DNA of 64,000 nucleotides from the NCBI GenBank assembly GCA_037976565.1, contig CP137685.1:16739695-16803694 (forward strand). Direction: 5' to 3'. This stretch comes from Mesocentrotus franciscanus. Lineage: Eukaryota > Echinodermata > Echinoidea > Camarodonta > Strongylocentrotidae. The position numbers were made by a program, and so were the translations under genes. Of this stretch, positions 1 to 12,172 are shown piece after piece (position 1 is the stretch's first letter; every line of letters starts with the position of its first letter). The notes under the pieces are model-generated. The model did not search any database. It was not told where the DNA came from and worked only from the letters and a program-made list of their open reading frames with translations.

Positions 1-62
1 CAGTGACCATACTGGGAGTTCTAATCCCTCCTGGCCAAACTAGTGCAGACTGGCTTTAAGGC
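1..62 (+). mobile_element. Partial tRNA-derived SINE (3' part of head)
   Basis: This stretch matches 46431-46484 over about 55 bases with few differences (shared words include AATCCCTCCTGG and CAAACTA). The fuller copy there has A-box-like and B-box-like sequence (GGTCGAATCCC), so this is probably the same SINE family cut by the window edge. Here the B box is mutated (GTTCTAATCCC). The family name is unknown to me. Confidence 0.5.
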
Positions 63-889
63 TAATTTTAGGAAGACTGACTATGTTTTAATATGTACAT
101 GTACATGAACATGTACCAGGAAAAGAAAAAGCAGGATAGCCTACTTTCAGTTTTGGTCTGCTTTGTCATAGTATACAATACACAGGATGTTCAGAACCTT
201 ATGAGCACAGGCTGATATGACATGCAACATTTGATTTGATTTGGAACTTTGGCAAGATTCTTCAGGATATTGGGTGAAACGCTAAAGGTGTTCCCATTTC
301 CCTGCCCCATCAAAGGAGTTTGAATAATTGTTTGTCCAACGCCAGGAAGTGAAGGAAACCATTACGTTTTCCATCAGTGGAAACTATCCATTAAGACTGA
401 GCCGTCATGTATATCTTGACCAAGTTTGGATGTTTTAGTTAGATCATAAAATGATTACCAGGGACCAGGGAATTTTGTTTTGTGATCGTAGTGCCAACTG
501 CCAAGTGACTGTGCAACTGATCTACATGTATAGGGATTTGTGATACAGTATTACAGGATACAAGTACATCGTCAAAATGGCTGATTTGTACAGATAGTAT
601 GGTATGTATCGTAACACCGGATGACCTTTGTTTAGTTGATACATGGACATACTAGATTACTTTTGCTGTACAAGTTCCTTTTTATGTGCTTTGGACTTGG
701 CACTAAATGGACTGTTTCCTGACTATATGTACTTCCACCTGTATCTTGTTGCATAACCCCAATCACACCGTGGTAGGTGTCGGCACACCTGGAGTTAACA
801 ATAAGCAATCTTTTTCACAACCTCACATCGTCTCGATAGAAAGTGGGCCCTTGTGTGAGAAGCTTTAGAAGGCTCTGTTCCTGGAATTT
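63..889. other. Gene-free stretch upstream of first exon A
   Basis: No open frame, RNA gene or clear repeat family was recognised. It includes a run of TACATGTA-type words at about 93-118. It may hold promoter or 5' untranslated sequence for exon A, but nothing in it decides that. Confidence 0.4.
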
Positions 890-1305
890 AGACTTGAAAC
901 TAAAGCATGAATCTTGAATTTGACAGCTGATTTTTAAGAGTTCTACATTTCCTCATGCTGCTGCGGAACAGCACTGTTTTTTTAATAAAAGCATTACTCA
1001 AAACCTCTTCATGTTATTGATCACCGATAACGTATTCTAGTCTAAAACACGAACCCTGGATTTGAGAGCAGACTGTACAGTTCTACATTGTCTCTAGGCT
1101 GTTTGCAATCTCATGGTTTTTTGTGTGAAGTATTACCAGAAACCTCTTTAATTTATTGATCACCAATTGAAAGTGCAAGAGTAAAAGATGAACCTTGGAT
1201 TTCATTGAGTCTTGAGAGCTGACTTTTGTTTATCTACTGCTGGTGCAGTATCACCGCTATTTTTAGGGTTTTTACCAAAACTTTGTGAGGTTATTAATCA
1301 CCGAT
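890..1305. repeat. Diverged tandem repeat, about 138 bp x 3, just upstream of exon A
   Basis: Three imperfect units each carry a block like 'AACCTCTT...TTATTGATCACCGAT' (about 1000, 1140 and 1279), preceded by a 'gaaccttggattt...gagagc' block and a 'gttctacatt' block. Spacing is 137-139 bp. The array ends some 30 bases before the start codon of exon A, so it occupies the place of a core promoter or 5' untranslated region. Confidence 0.6.
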
Positions 1306-1335
1306 TGAGTGTGTGATTTGAGTGGACACAACACC

Positions 1336-1476
1336 ATGGAGGAGCAAGCAATCCCTGCAGCTATTGCTCACCTTCGACCTGTGAAGAGGAAATATTATTC
1401 CTTTACGTCAAAGATACGAAAACCGCATGTTTCATTCGGAGTTGAGGCGCAGACTGTACATCAAGAAGGTGATGAG
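1336..1476 (+). CDS. Alternative first coding exon A of RhoGAP (ARHGAP22/24/25-like)
   Basis: A 47-codon open stretch starts at an ATG in a near-ideal context (acaccATGg) and ends at a good splice donor (GAG|gtaatg). It ends in phase 0, exactly what the common exon at 38928 needs. The peptide begins MEEQAIPAAIAHLRPVKRK and is basic in its middle; it shows no known domain, signal peptide or membrane segment. An in-frame TGA lies at 1306, so the reading cannot start much earlier. If real, it gives an isoform whose short N-terminus replaces the 100 residues of exon B, driven by a promoter some 14 kb further upstream. Support is start context, donor and phase only. It could also belong to another transcript, or be a chance open frame. 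Confidence 0.5.
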
Positions 1477-2467
1477 GTAATGTACATACTGTAGAATGTT
1501 TTGGGTTAGAATTCATGAAAATTTCAATTTTGTGCTAATTTGTTTAAAACAGATTATTAAAAGAAAAGAAAAAAAAGAAGAAACAAACAAATAAGGATCA
1601 GGATCAAGATCAGGAGGTCTTGACTAAGCTACCTTAGTTTAGTGTCAGTCGGTCAAACCCAAAACAATTTTTTAAGCATCATTGACTCGCCCAATTTTAC
1701 CTTTCAAAATGATGTCATTGTATCTAAGAATTTTGTCTTGTCTCTCATCTAAGCTAAGACAAAGTGCTAAACGTGTAAATACAGCTAAGGTAACCTTCTT
1801 AAACTAGACAAATTCTAAGTCCTTTTTTAGACTAAAAAAATATCTTAGAAGTTTATAAATAGTGTCCACTTTCTTTTTCTGCCTAGTGTATTTTAAACAC
1901 ATAGCGTTTGTGCATTGGTCCCCTTTAACGGTAAAGCAATCAATTAAATGATATTTACAGCTAGAAGTCAGTCGATACAAAAGTTGGTTAAGGAAGGAAG
2001 TTTGTGCATCCTGAGATAGCAGGAGAATAAACTCTGAAGGCCATCGTTTAGGTGCAAGGATCTACGTTTTGAATTGTATTAACTCATTGACTCTTGAATT
2101 CCCTAATTCCCAAAGCCCTATTATGGGGACCACTCAGTTCCTATACACAAAGGGTTTAGTGCATACAAATCAATCGCTCAATTCCTAATTCCCAATTATT
2201 TTAAAGGCTCACGATGCTGACAATGTCTGGGCTGTAATTTTAATTTTAAATACTTTATTATATTCTTCCATTGCCTTTCTTTTGTTTTCTGATAGATAGA
2301 TTGTATATATTGTATGTTTATCAATTTAATCCTGATGCTGCGTTTCAGCTTTAGTCATGTTGAATGTGAGTAAACCAACAAGTAGTATCTTTTCCTGTAT
2401 CAGATTGAAAAAATCTTATCATAGTTTAAGGGTCACAGAATCTCTCTAGTCTCTACTAAACTTTTCT

Positions 2468-2878
2468 AGATATGTATTCATTTGTGAATGTTTATTTATG
2501 TATTTAAACAATTTCCTTATTGGTAAGAGTAATAAAAGTGAAAGTAGTTTATCTACAGGTATATATTATTGCACTGGCTTGCGGTTGAAGAATAGTCATA
2601 AACAATCATAGGAAATTGCCAATACTGAAATTAAACAGGTATTTTTGTCTGTGGTAATGTACAGGCTGTCCAATGGTCCCTAATACATAAATAACTTTAC
2701 CCGGTATTTCTATTTTGTTTCTATTTTGCGATTTTGTTATACAGGTACTTGTAAAAATGAAGTTTTGAAATAAGAATCTCATTTTTTAAATAATTTGACT
2801 GAAACACAAATACCACATTTTTTCTTCATTTACAGGAAAACATGAAAGGGAATTGAACAGAGTGACATATAAGTCAAA
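2468..2878. repeat. Segmental duplication, copy 1 (paralogue of 4618-5045)
   Basis: This is about 410 bp, collinear with 4618-5045 from 'tagatatgtattcatttgtg' to 'gacatataagtc', over 90% identical by eye. Small indels separate the copies. One is the TACAGGTA octamer here (2740-2747), where the other copy has only TA. Confidence 0.8.
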
Positions 2879-3889
2879 TATTGGAAAAAATAGATTGCTA
2901 ATGGGTGTGATAATCATAGAATGATGATAAAATCGAATTTACTAAAACTCCAATCATGTATGATAGGTTTTCTAATATGCTGCCCTCATGTGGCTACAAG
3001 AGGTTTAAAATATCCTTGTTTTGTAAAATCAATCTTCCTAACTGCTTATTGCCTTATAATATATGTATTGGTGTCAAAACGTGGTTTAAAATCTTTGTAC
3101 CAAATTTAAGCGTTTTACTAGGTATTGGAAAAGAACTAATTATTATCAATAGCATTTTTCATTTTTCATTTGAAAAAAAAAACATTTCAAAAACTGAAAA
3201 GCTTTTGTTATCTGAAAATGAAGAATTTGATGAACTTGATGAAACCAAATGTAATTTTCCTTTGGAAAGTTTGAATTCAAAGTTGAGCCTGATTTTGTAT
3301 ATTTTGCAATGTGAGAATCTCATAAACAAAAGACCTTGCCCGATGACTTTATATCAATGGAAAGCTGAATGAACATAGAATACAAATATAAAGGAATTCA
3401 AAATATTTTCCCTTTCAGTATTGCACAAAAGCGAATTAAAACCTTATTTTCCGCACCTCTACATGAAATTACAGGTCAACAGGGGTCAAATTTGCCGCAG
3501 TTACAGTGACGACATAACATGTGCACCCGAGCGGCTCACCTATATAGCTGAGGTGATGTGCCATGCTTAATTAATGCAAAGTCATTGTGAATATGCGTAC
3601 TCCACGTATGATGATGTCATCAATTCGATAGCTAGTTTTTAGGTCGACAACTCCTGATTTTCAAAGCTTTAGATTTCAAATTTTCAGAGAGCTGTTACTC
3701 GTCTGACAGGCACAAGAGTAGCATATAATTAGTATTATTGTAATCTATGGCTTGTATTAAAGCTTTCCTTTGATATATAATTCATCTATTTCATTTTTCA
3801 CTTCCGACAGGGTCTTTAAAGAGCAATCCAACCTTTGTAAGACGTTCATTTGTATGAAAGCAGAAAAATAAGAGACCCAGAAGGGCAAA

Positions 3890-6180
3890 AGTTTGTTGTT
3901 GCTTTGATAGTCGTTTTGATCCTATTTTCGTCTGGTACGTTTGGGCTTGTTTACTTGAGTGTGTGCAAGCGTACTAGCGTAGTGTGGCTTGCCAGTTTGT
4001 ATCTGAAAACAGAAGCAATGACAAATGTATAGTTATTTGATTCTGAATATAAATGGCAATTTTGTTGACAATTAGAGCAGGGCTCGACACCAACAGGCGC
4101 ATGGGAACCCAAATGGCTAGACCCCCTCTAAATTTAAGAATGTCTACATAAAGCTCACTCAATGTAGGCCCAAAAATTCAAGTCCGGACCCCAACAAAAA
4201 AAAGGTAGTGTGGGGCCCTTCTTAGAGGATCGATAAAATGTAAAGATAATTACTTCACGATAATTCTGATTAGTAACTGTCTCTGTAGTGTTGTCTTGAT
4301 AGTCAGTTTGATCCTATTCCATGCATCTGCTATGTTTTGTGACTTATTTACTTGTATGTGCCTTGCGAACTACATTATGTCTTGCCAATTTTTATCCAAA
4401 AATTGAAGTAATGATGAACGTATAATTCACCTATTCTGAATTTGTATGGCAATTTTATTTACACTTACATGATTGATAAAATGTAAGAAACTAAGAATCA
4501 TTAAGTACTTATTCTTAGTAATTGTCTCTTTAAAGTCTCTTTGTTTTGATAGTCATTCTGATCCTATTTCGTCTGGCATTTTGTGGCTTGTTTACCTGTG
4601 TCTGCGCATGCGTGTTTTAGATATGTATTCATTTGTGAATGTTCATTTATGTATTTAAACAATTTCCTTATTGGTAAGAAACTAAGAATAATAAAAGTGA
4701 AAGTAGTTTATCTACATGTATATATTATTGCACTGGGTTGCGGTCGAAGAATAGTCATAAACAATCATAGGAAATTGCCAATACTGAAGTTAGACAAGTG
4801 TTTTTGTCTGTGGTAATGTACAGACTGTCCAATGGTCCCTAATACATAAATAACTTTACCCGGTATTTCTATTTTGTTTCTATTTTGCGATTTTGTTATA
4901 CTTGTAAAAATTACTGTTTTTTTTTTAAAGTTTTGAAATAAGAATCTCATTTTTTAAATAATTTGACTGAAACACAAATACCACATTTTTTCTTCATTTA
5001 CTGGAAAACATGAAAGGGAATTGAACAGAGTAACATATAAGTCACATAGATTGCATAGTCACATAGATTGCTAATGGGTGTGAGAGGCAATGACAAATGT
5101 ATAATTCTTTGGTTCTGAATATTTATGGCAATTTTGTTGACAATTGTAGAGCAGGGCTCGACACCAACAGGCACCCGGGACACATGGGAACCCAAAAGGC
5201 TAGACCCCCCCCCTAAATTTAAGAATTTCTACATAGGGCTCACTCAATGTAGGCCCTAAAATTCAAGTCCGGACCCCAACAAAAAAGAGGTAGTGTGGGG
5301 CCCTGCTTAGAGGATCGATAAAATGTAAAGATAAGTACTTCACGATAATTCTGATTAGTAACTGTCTCTGTAGTGTTGTCTTGATAGTCAGTTTGATCCT
5401 ATATTCCATGCATTTGCTATGTTTTGTGACTTGTTTACCGGTACTTGTATGTGCCTTGCGAACTACATTATGTCTTGCTAGTTTGTATCCGAAAATTGAA
5501 GTAATGACGTGTGATTCACCTATTCTGAATTTGTATGGCAATTTTATTTACACTTACATGATTGATAAAATGTAAGAAACTAAGAATCATTAAGTACTTA
5601 TGCTTAGTAATTGTCTCTTTAAAGTCTCTACGTTTTGATAGTCATTTTGATCTTATTTTGTCTGGTATTTTTGTGGTTTGTTTACTAATTTGTGCACATT
5701 CCTCATGTTGCTTGCCAGTTCCTATGCAAAAATGGAAGTAATGATGCAGGTAGTTCATTGATTCTAAACTGAATGGCAATTTTAATGACACTTACATGTA
5801 GAGCATTTAGTAAATTGTAATGATCATTACTTCACGGTAATCCTGTAAAAATATGTATCTTCATGGATGTTTTTTCCCATTGTTTTGATAGTCATTTTGA
5901 TCCTATTTCGTCTGGCATTTTGTGACTTGTTTACATGTGTCTGCACATGTGTGTTTTAGCCTGATAGATTGTTTCCTTGGATGTCTAGAATGAAAGTGAG
6001 AATGAACATAAACCCTTGAATACTTTACCATTGCAAACACCTATTTGCTTAACCATAACGGTTTTATCACCTTCATTACGGGGATCCTATCTCGTAAGTG
6101 TCGTAATTGACACTCTAGTTGTTTTGGTAATCATTTTGATTCAATTTTGTCTGGCATTTTGGACCAAGTTTGAGTGAGTG
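3890..6180. repeat. Higher-order tandem repeat region, about 250 bp units
   Basis: The phrase 'gatagtcattttgatccta' followed by 'cgtctggcattttgtg.cttgtttac' recurs at about 3897, 4296, 4548, 5382, 5635, 5885 and, more decayed, 6122. Adjacent spacing is mostly 237-253 bp. A larger block (4016-4600) is repeated at 5087-5680, and copy 2 of the 2468-2878 duplication lies between them (4618-5045). Units also share 'gaagtaatgatg' and 'ggcaattttatttacacttacatg'. No protein is kept open across units. Confidence 0.75.
4618..5045. repeat. Segmental duplication, copy 2 (paralogue of 2468-2878)
   Basis: Collinear with 2468-2878. It lies inside the 250-bp-unit tandem region, which suggests that copy 1 was carried out of this array. 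It has plain TA at 4899-4900 where copy 1 has TACAGGTA. Confidence 0.8.
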
Positions 6181-7401
6181 CAGATCAATAGACCCTGCCG
6201 TAAGCTAGAACTCGAGTTGACTTCTCATTTTCTGGCTTTCCTTTGACATTTGACATAACAATGAAAATGCACATCAATGTTTTTTTTAACGATTTTATCA
6301 AAGAAATCTTATAAATTGTTTTGGGGCCTCTTGCAAGACTGAAATTGTGGGTCTCATTGTGGTATGTCGATGGTGTGATATAGCCTGTAGCCAAAGGAAT
6401 TGTTACATTTTTACATTATAATCATAACATGAAGAAAACAGAGATTGGAATCTTCATCAAAGCTGACTCATAGTATAAACTTCATGCCCTTGCCAAAATT
6501 TGCTCCCCCAAAGTTGCACTTTGAAGTTTGGGTGGTTTTGGTCTTGTTCCCTTTGCCAAACATTCAAAAATGACATTTTATTCATTCCAGTAGTTCAGAA
6601 ATGTAAAGCTTAAGTTGAGTATTGGGCCTATTGGTTATTATTGTGAAAGAAACTGTACCCATAAGAATTTATGTATATTGTGAGGACATTGACGATTTGG
6701 AATGATATAAAAAAGAAAAGAAATTGGCTCCAACTAATACTGAAAATCACATGCACTATACACATTACATGAAAGTCTGGTCCAAACTTTTCAGTTTTTC
6801 TCATTTCTAATTTGAGGGTATTTAAAGAGCAATCCCTTTTTCCAGAGTACATTTCTACAATAACATTCTTCTAAACTGACGTACAAAGAATGATGGAGGT
6901 CACAAAGTATTCTTCCTCTTCACCAGAACCACCTCTTTAATTTAAGTGCAATTTGTGTATCATGCACTAACACAAGCCAGGCCATTTGGTGCAAGTATTC
7001 TGGTACCCTGCAAGAAATATGTCCTCTTTTTCATAACCCTGGATATGGCAAGTTTGCTTATTTGATATGTGCTCAGGCAAACTTTGCCATAAAAAAATAA
7101 AGAGAAAAAAGGAATCTGTGTCATTGCTTACTCAAAGTCATTGCACATTGTCTTCTACATACATGTACATGTATGACTAGGCAGAGGGGCATTCAGCTCT
7201 ATATGTAAATTGCGATTAGTGCTCTTCCAGCTTTCAGAAGACTAAAGCACAGTGCATGTGTGCATGTCTCTAACATTAATTTCTAAAACAATCCAGATTG
7301 TCTCTTATTTACATTATTATCATGGTCGCTGTAGATTAGAATAAGTATGCCACTTTTTCATGGTGATAGTTTCTGTACATTAATAATACACAAGAACTAA
7401 G

Positions 7402-7530
7402 CCCCCAAAAAAAAAAAATGAAAATGAAAATGAAAAGTGAAAATGAAAATGAAAAGTGAAAAATGAAAAAAAAAAAGAAAAAAAGATGGAAAAGTATGGG
7501 AAAAAAAATGAAAAAAAGAGAAACCCCTGT
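7402..7530. repeat. Purine-rich simple repeat (gaaaat)n
   Basis: Runs of A with interspersed 'gaaaat' and 'gaaaagt' units. The minus-strand frame through it, rich in Phe and Ser, is a simple-repeat artefact. Confidence 0.85.
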
Positions 7531-8177
7531 TTTCCTTTAATAACTGGACAATTTATAAAGTATTCTTCTCTGACGAACAAGCTCTACTTTTGTTGTTTTT
7601 ATTGGTTATGATAAAAATAATAACAATTATTTTCATTTATGTTGCACATCTAAATAAATAAATACGAGTATACTCTTCTGTTATTACAAAGCATCATATT
7701 GTTATGGGGTGGATAACAAAATTTAGTGGATTTATGGATTTTTTCTTTGAGGAGAAGAACCATTACTAGTCGTAAAAGTTTATATTACTTACTGCTAATC
7801 TGTAGTAATTATTTCAGGAAATTTGGGGTACGGTTGTCAATGAGGTCAAACGGGGCGTACACATACATGTATATATTTGTATGGATCATAGCTGTAATAG
7901 ATACATCAGCCCTTTCAGCTGAAATAGCCATAGTAACCCCTAGGTTATTAGCACCTAGGTTATATTTACTGTATCTCTTAAATATATAGGCCTAATTCAT
8001 GATTTGAAAATAATATGTAAGATTTAAAAAAAAGTTAGTGTGTACACTGTATATGGATATTGAATTAGTGTAGTGTATATTATGCAAGCAAGAAATATGA
8101 GTACCGGTAATTAAAAAAACTAGTCACTTAGTAATGTAAGCACTTTTGTTTTGGTTATCGGTTTCTAAAAATGCTGG

Positions 8178-8223
8178 AAGAGAGAGAGGAAGAAAGAGAG
8201 AGAGAGAGAGAGAAAGAAAGAGA
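8178..8223. repeat. (GA)n-type microsatellite
   Basis: 'agagagaggaagaaagagag' and onward: short imperfect GA/GAAA repeats. Confidence 0.85.
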
Positions 8224-10050
8224 ACCTCTGGCCAATGAGGCCATTTTAGAATTTTAGATAGTGTGCATGTCTTTGAAATGATATTGATCACATAGGCCCT
8301 TTCATTTTTAAACTGAAGTAAACAAAATTGTTATGACTGATTCTCTTTCCACCCCATGACATTTTGTTTACCGGTACATGTATATTTCCATCACAAAGAT
8401 TTGATTGATTGTTGAATGATATGACAGATTTTTGTCATCGATACTTGGGAAATCATTAGTGTGGTTTTTGTCTGACTCTTGCTTTGTCACATGTGCTTGC
8501 TGTATTTACAGAATTTGCTCTTAAATTATTGATTGAAACATATAGCAACCAAATCAAAGAGATTTTGATGAATAAATCAATAAAATATGATTTGCAATAG
8601 GAAATGTAAGAATCAAATCCAAGATTTGTTTTAGATCCTCAATTTTCATAGTGTAAACTTTATTATTTCAGATTGTACCTTTTGTTTTCCTTCAAAGTTG
8701 TTTAATCTCTATAATTAGAGATCTACAGGTGTATGGACATTATCGACCAAATCAAAATGAAGATGCTTTATCATTATGAGGTGTACAGTTGTAATACCGG
8801 TAGGTTAAAATTTATATTGTGCAAAGGAATTGCTCTAAGTAAACTGATCCTTCACAGAAGATGATTTTCTACTTTTGAAGGTCTAAAAATTGATTATTTG
8901 TTAATGATTTTTTGGTCATTATTTCCCTGATGAGCTATATTTGTAACATCGCATTGAGTCATATGTATCACTATACTATCAAATGAAAGTACATATGCAT
9001 CATTTTCAAAAGGTCGTCTAGAAATTGAAAGAAAAAGGGAATTGTACATGTTTGGCAAACATTGGTTTGATTAATCTATCATTTCCTATTATCAATAGTT
9101 GTTCACTTTCTATTTACATTAACTTTACAAACTTTAGTTCCCATTTACAGAGGAGATTGATAATGCTTATATTCAAGTTATGTAATTTATATGATATATT
9201 TTTCTAGTGTTTATAGAATAATCAAGCTCTTCCCACCCTAAAGGCCTAATGGAACAAGAATGAAATTTAGTAGTTTTAAATTGTAAAGGGAGTAAGATGT
9301 GGCCTTTATATGCAGTGTTGCTTTGTAATAATTATACTAGGGAGTCATTTTATAGCAATTTCCTAATTCAGCTTTTAAATTTTCTTTCATGTAATGATGT
9401 TTTTTTATTGTGTGATGCAGGCTTCAGTACTTGAGAAAGAAAGTCTATGGTACTGTGTAGTGCCTTTATATGCAGGCCATTTTGATTAGACTATGAATAC
9501 CAGTGTACTGCAATTTCCTTCATTTATTAAAAAAGAAAAAGCTACATTTATCTTTGACTATGTAATGAGACCATCAATTATGTCATGCAGGCTTCAGGAT
9601 TTCAAGCAACCTAATGCCGTTAATTTCCATATCTCCCATTGGATTACATTTAGATGTACACAATGTAATTCCCACGTGATGATGTTTGTCTACCCAGGCT
9701 GAATGATGGGAGCATAAATTATGACCAAACTTTGAAAACATCATTTGTTCCCATGGAAACAATAAACTACATTACAACCTCTTCCTCCCCTCACAGAACT
9801 GTGGAAACCATGGGATATAGGATAATTTCTGCCTTATTTGGAAACTTATTTCTTCATAGGGCCATCAGAACATGCAATAAACCTCTTTAGGTATCCTTTT
9901 ACCACCCACATCCTGTGTTTGTTATTGAATAATTGAATAATACCCCAAATTGTTGTTATCCTGCAATATGTCAGCTTTACTGTTTAAATAGAGTTGTAGA
10001 CTTTGGTGTGAAAGATGATATACTTTTAATAGTAAGCATGTATTTTCTTT

Positions 10051-10132
10051 CTCTCTCTCTCTCTCTCTCTGTCTGTCTGTCTCTCTTTCTTTTTCTCTAT
10101 CTCTCTGTGTGTGTGTGTCTCTCTCTCTCTTT
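10051..10132. repeat. (CT)n / (GT)n compound microsatellite
   Basis: CT repeats are interrupted by 'gtctgtctgt', 'gtgtgtgtgt' and then more CT. Frames across it (Ser/Leu-rich on plus, Arg/His-rich on minus) have no coding support. Confidence 0.9.
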
Positions 10133-10581
10133 CATATTGCACCATCTGAGGGGTATACCATATAAGGTGTCGGCCAGATTACCAAAATCTGTACATGTCC
10201 CACAAATTTCCTGCAAATTTCCCCGTAAATTATCCCGTAGGTGTTGAGGTCTGATCTGTAGGTACTTGTGAATATACAGCACGTCACAAAGAGTCCCAGG
10301 AAAAATTTGCTTACAATGTAGTATAGTCTATGGTACATGTACATGTATAAATTTCTAAAAAAACATTTGATTGGCCAAATGCACAACCATTTCTAGCAAT
10401 TGGTTATTTTTTCCACATATTGTCTTTTTCTGATCATCACTGGGAAGAGCATGCGTGTTGTATCATATTGTACATTCACATGCGCACTACAAGATTAGAC
10501 CACTCATTAGCCACTCTGTGGTTTATGCACACTCTGGAATTATGAGTGGGGGTGGCTGTGAAGTCTCTGAAACACTGTTAA

Positions 10582-11033
10582 TGGGGAAGTCCACCCTGAT
10601 ATTTAGTTGGTTTTGATAAAATCACAAAAATGAGAGGAACAAGTCAGTGAAAGTTTGAGCAAAATCTGATTAAAAATATTTAGGTTATGAATTTCTGAAG
10701 TTGTATAACCAATGAATTGGCAACGTTATGACATATCTTGCAAGCTCCTCTCTCATTTGCTCTAATGTCAAAATTTCATTATCTTACTCTTTGATGAAAT
10801 GATAGATTTGTTTCATACAGGGGTTGTATAGAAAACAGTACAGAGCAAATGGGAGCAAACCTCGCAAGATACATGTACGTCGTAGAGTTGCCAATTAGTG
10901 TTTGATTGATCACACCCTCAACAATTCATAACTGCCTTATTTTTAATTGTATTTCGCTCAGCTTTCACTGACCTCTTCCTCTCATGTTTCTGCTTTTATT
11001 AAAACCAACTGAGTTTCAGGGTGGACTTCTCCT
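10582..11033. mobile_element. Foldback MITE with TTAA target duplication
   Basis: The ends are inverted repeats ('ggggaagtccaccctga' against 'tcagggtggacttctcc'), and the similarity continues inward for about 200 bp per arm. TTAA flanks both sides (10578-10581 and 11034-11037), the duplication used by piggyBac- and Kolobok-type transposases. There is no coding capacity. The right arm has TACATGTA at 10870-10877 where the left arm has TA at 10734-10735. Confidence 0.85.
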
Positions 11034-11310
11034 TTAACATTATAACAATGTCCTAAATCCTCTCTATGCTCATACTACATGTATATGGTGTGGGCACCCC
11101 GTGATTCCCTGTTCATGTGTATCCACAGTGTGTAACAGTGTGAACACAAGCACAGTGTGAACAGAGTATTCAGTCTATTCATAGTGTGACAATAGTTTAT
11201 ATACACAGTGTATTAATCACATGGAAAGTGTTGCAACTTCCCACTACCAAATCGGGTGTGATGCTGTCTTATTTTTGCTAAAATGTACAACCAAACTTCT
11301 GTGGTAATTA

Positions 11311-11730
11311 AGGGTGCGTTTATCGTTCAATTTTTTGCCTAGAATCAGCGTTTTCAAACGTCTTTCAGGCTAATTTTTACTAAGGTGAACAGCGCAAAGC
11401 CTTTTTCAAACGTCTTTAGATATGGGTATATTGAAACGCCGAAAAAGGTGCGTTTTGAATGTGACATAGAGCCAAAATCACGTTTCTGAGAGATGATAAA
11501 CGCAAAGCTGTTTTGAACCACACATACAAATCGGACCTTCCCAGGCTAATCTGCTTCCCGGGTCAAATGGTGCAAAGCAGCTGCGCAGAGACAAGGCCTT
11601 TATTTCGAATCGTGAAGAGTCGATAAACGCGACAGCATCCCGCAAAACACGTTGTATAGTGGGGTTCGATATGTACATACAGTGTATAGAAACGCTGATT
11701 CTGAGTGGCAAGACACGATAAATGCACCCT
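11311..11730. mobile_element. Foldback MITE, TIR AGGGTGCGTTTATCGT, TA-flanked
   Basis: The left end AGGGTGCGTTTATCGT mirrors the right end ACGATAAATGCACCCT. TA stands on both sides (11309-11310, 11731-11732). Internal 'aaacgtctt' and 'cgctgattct' words recur in both halves. The minus-strand frame at 11478-11711 lies within it and has no coding support. Confidence 0.8.
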
Positions 11731-11757
11731 TAGTCACTCAGGTTGTACACCATTTAG

Positions 11758-12172
11758 GGTGCGTTCAAGTGATTTTTCGAAGCTAGAATCACAAACATGA
11801 ATCACAAATAAAAACGCTGTTACAAAACACGGTTACTGCGGGAGATCGTTCAAGCGATTTTCCACCATCGCTGATTCTCGCTCATTTCAAGCCCATCCAG
11901 GAAGAATAGAAATAGGTAGCGATAATATATATAATAGATAATGGCGTCATAGAATCATGATTGAGATCTCCGTTCGTTCAAGCGAATTTTAGCGACCGTG
12001 ATTCTACAGAATCATGATACAAAACGCATCTTTTTCAGCGTTTCATGTTTGTGTTTTTAAACACATTTATTTTTATGACCAACAAAAAATCGCTTGAACG
12101 CAATCGTGTTTTTAACAAAACGTCTTTGAAAACCGTGATTCTAGGGTGAAAAAGTGTTGATTGAACGCACCC
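11758..12172. mobile_element. Foldback MITE, TIR GGGTGCGTTCAAGYGATTTT (short copy)
   Basis: The ends GGGTGCGTTCAAGTG and TTGAACGCACCC are inverted. TTA occurs on both sides, compatible with a 3-bp (PIF/Harbinger-type) or TA duplication. It shares ends and internal blocks ('gctagaatcacaaacatgaa', 'cgctgattctcgctcatttc') with 23593-24304. The next element to the left (11311) has a related end sequence, so these are sister families. Confidence 0.8.

Noticed and set aside
2956..3372. ATG-led plus-strand frame of 138 codons, the longest ordinary frame in the first intron
   Set aside because: No motif, no splice signals that fit the gene, AT-driven codon choice (Lys, Ile, Asn, Leu, Phe) and no similarity I recognise. 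Kept as a doubtful frame only.
7380..7580. Phe/Ser-rich minus-strand frame of 66 codons
   Set aside because: Encoded by the gaaaat simple repeat.
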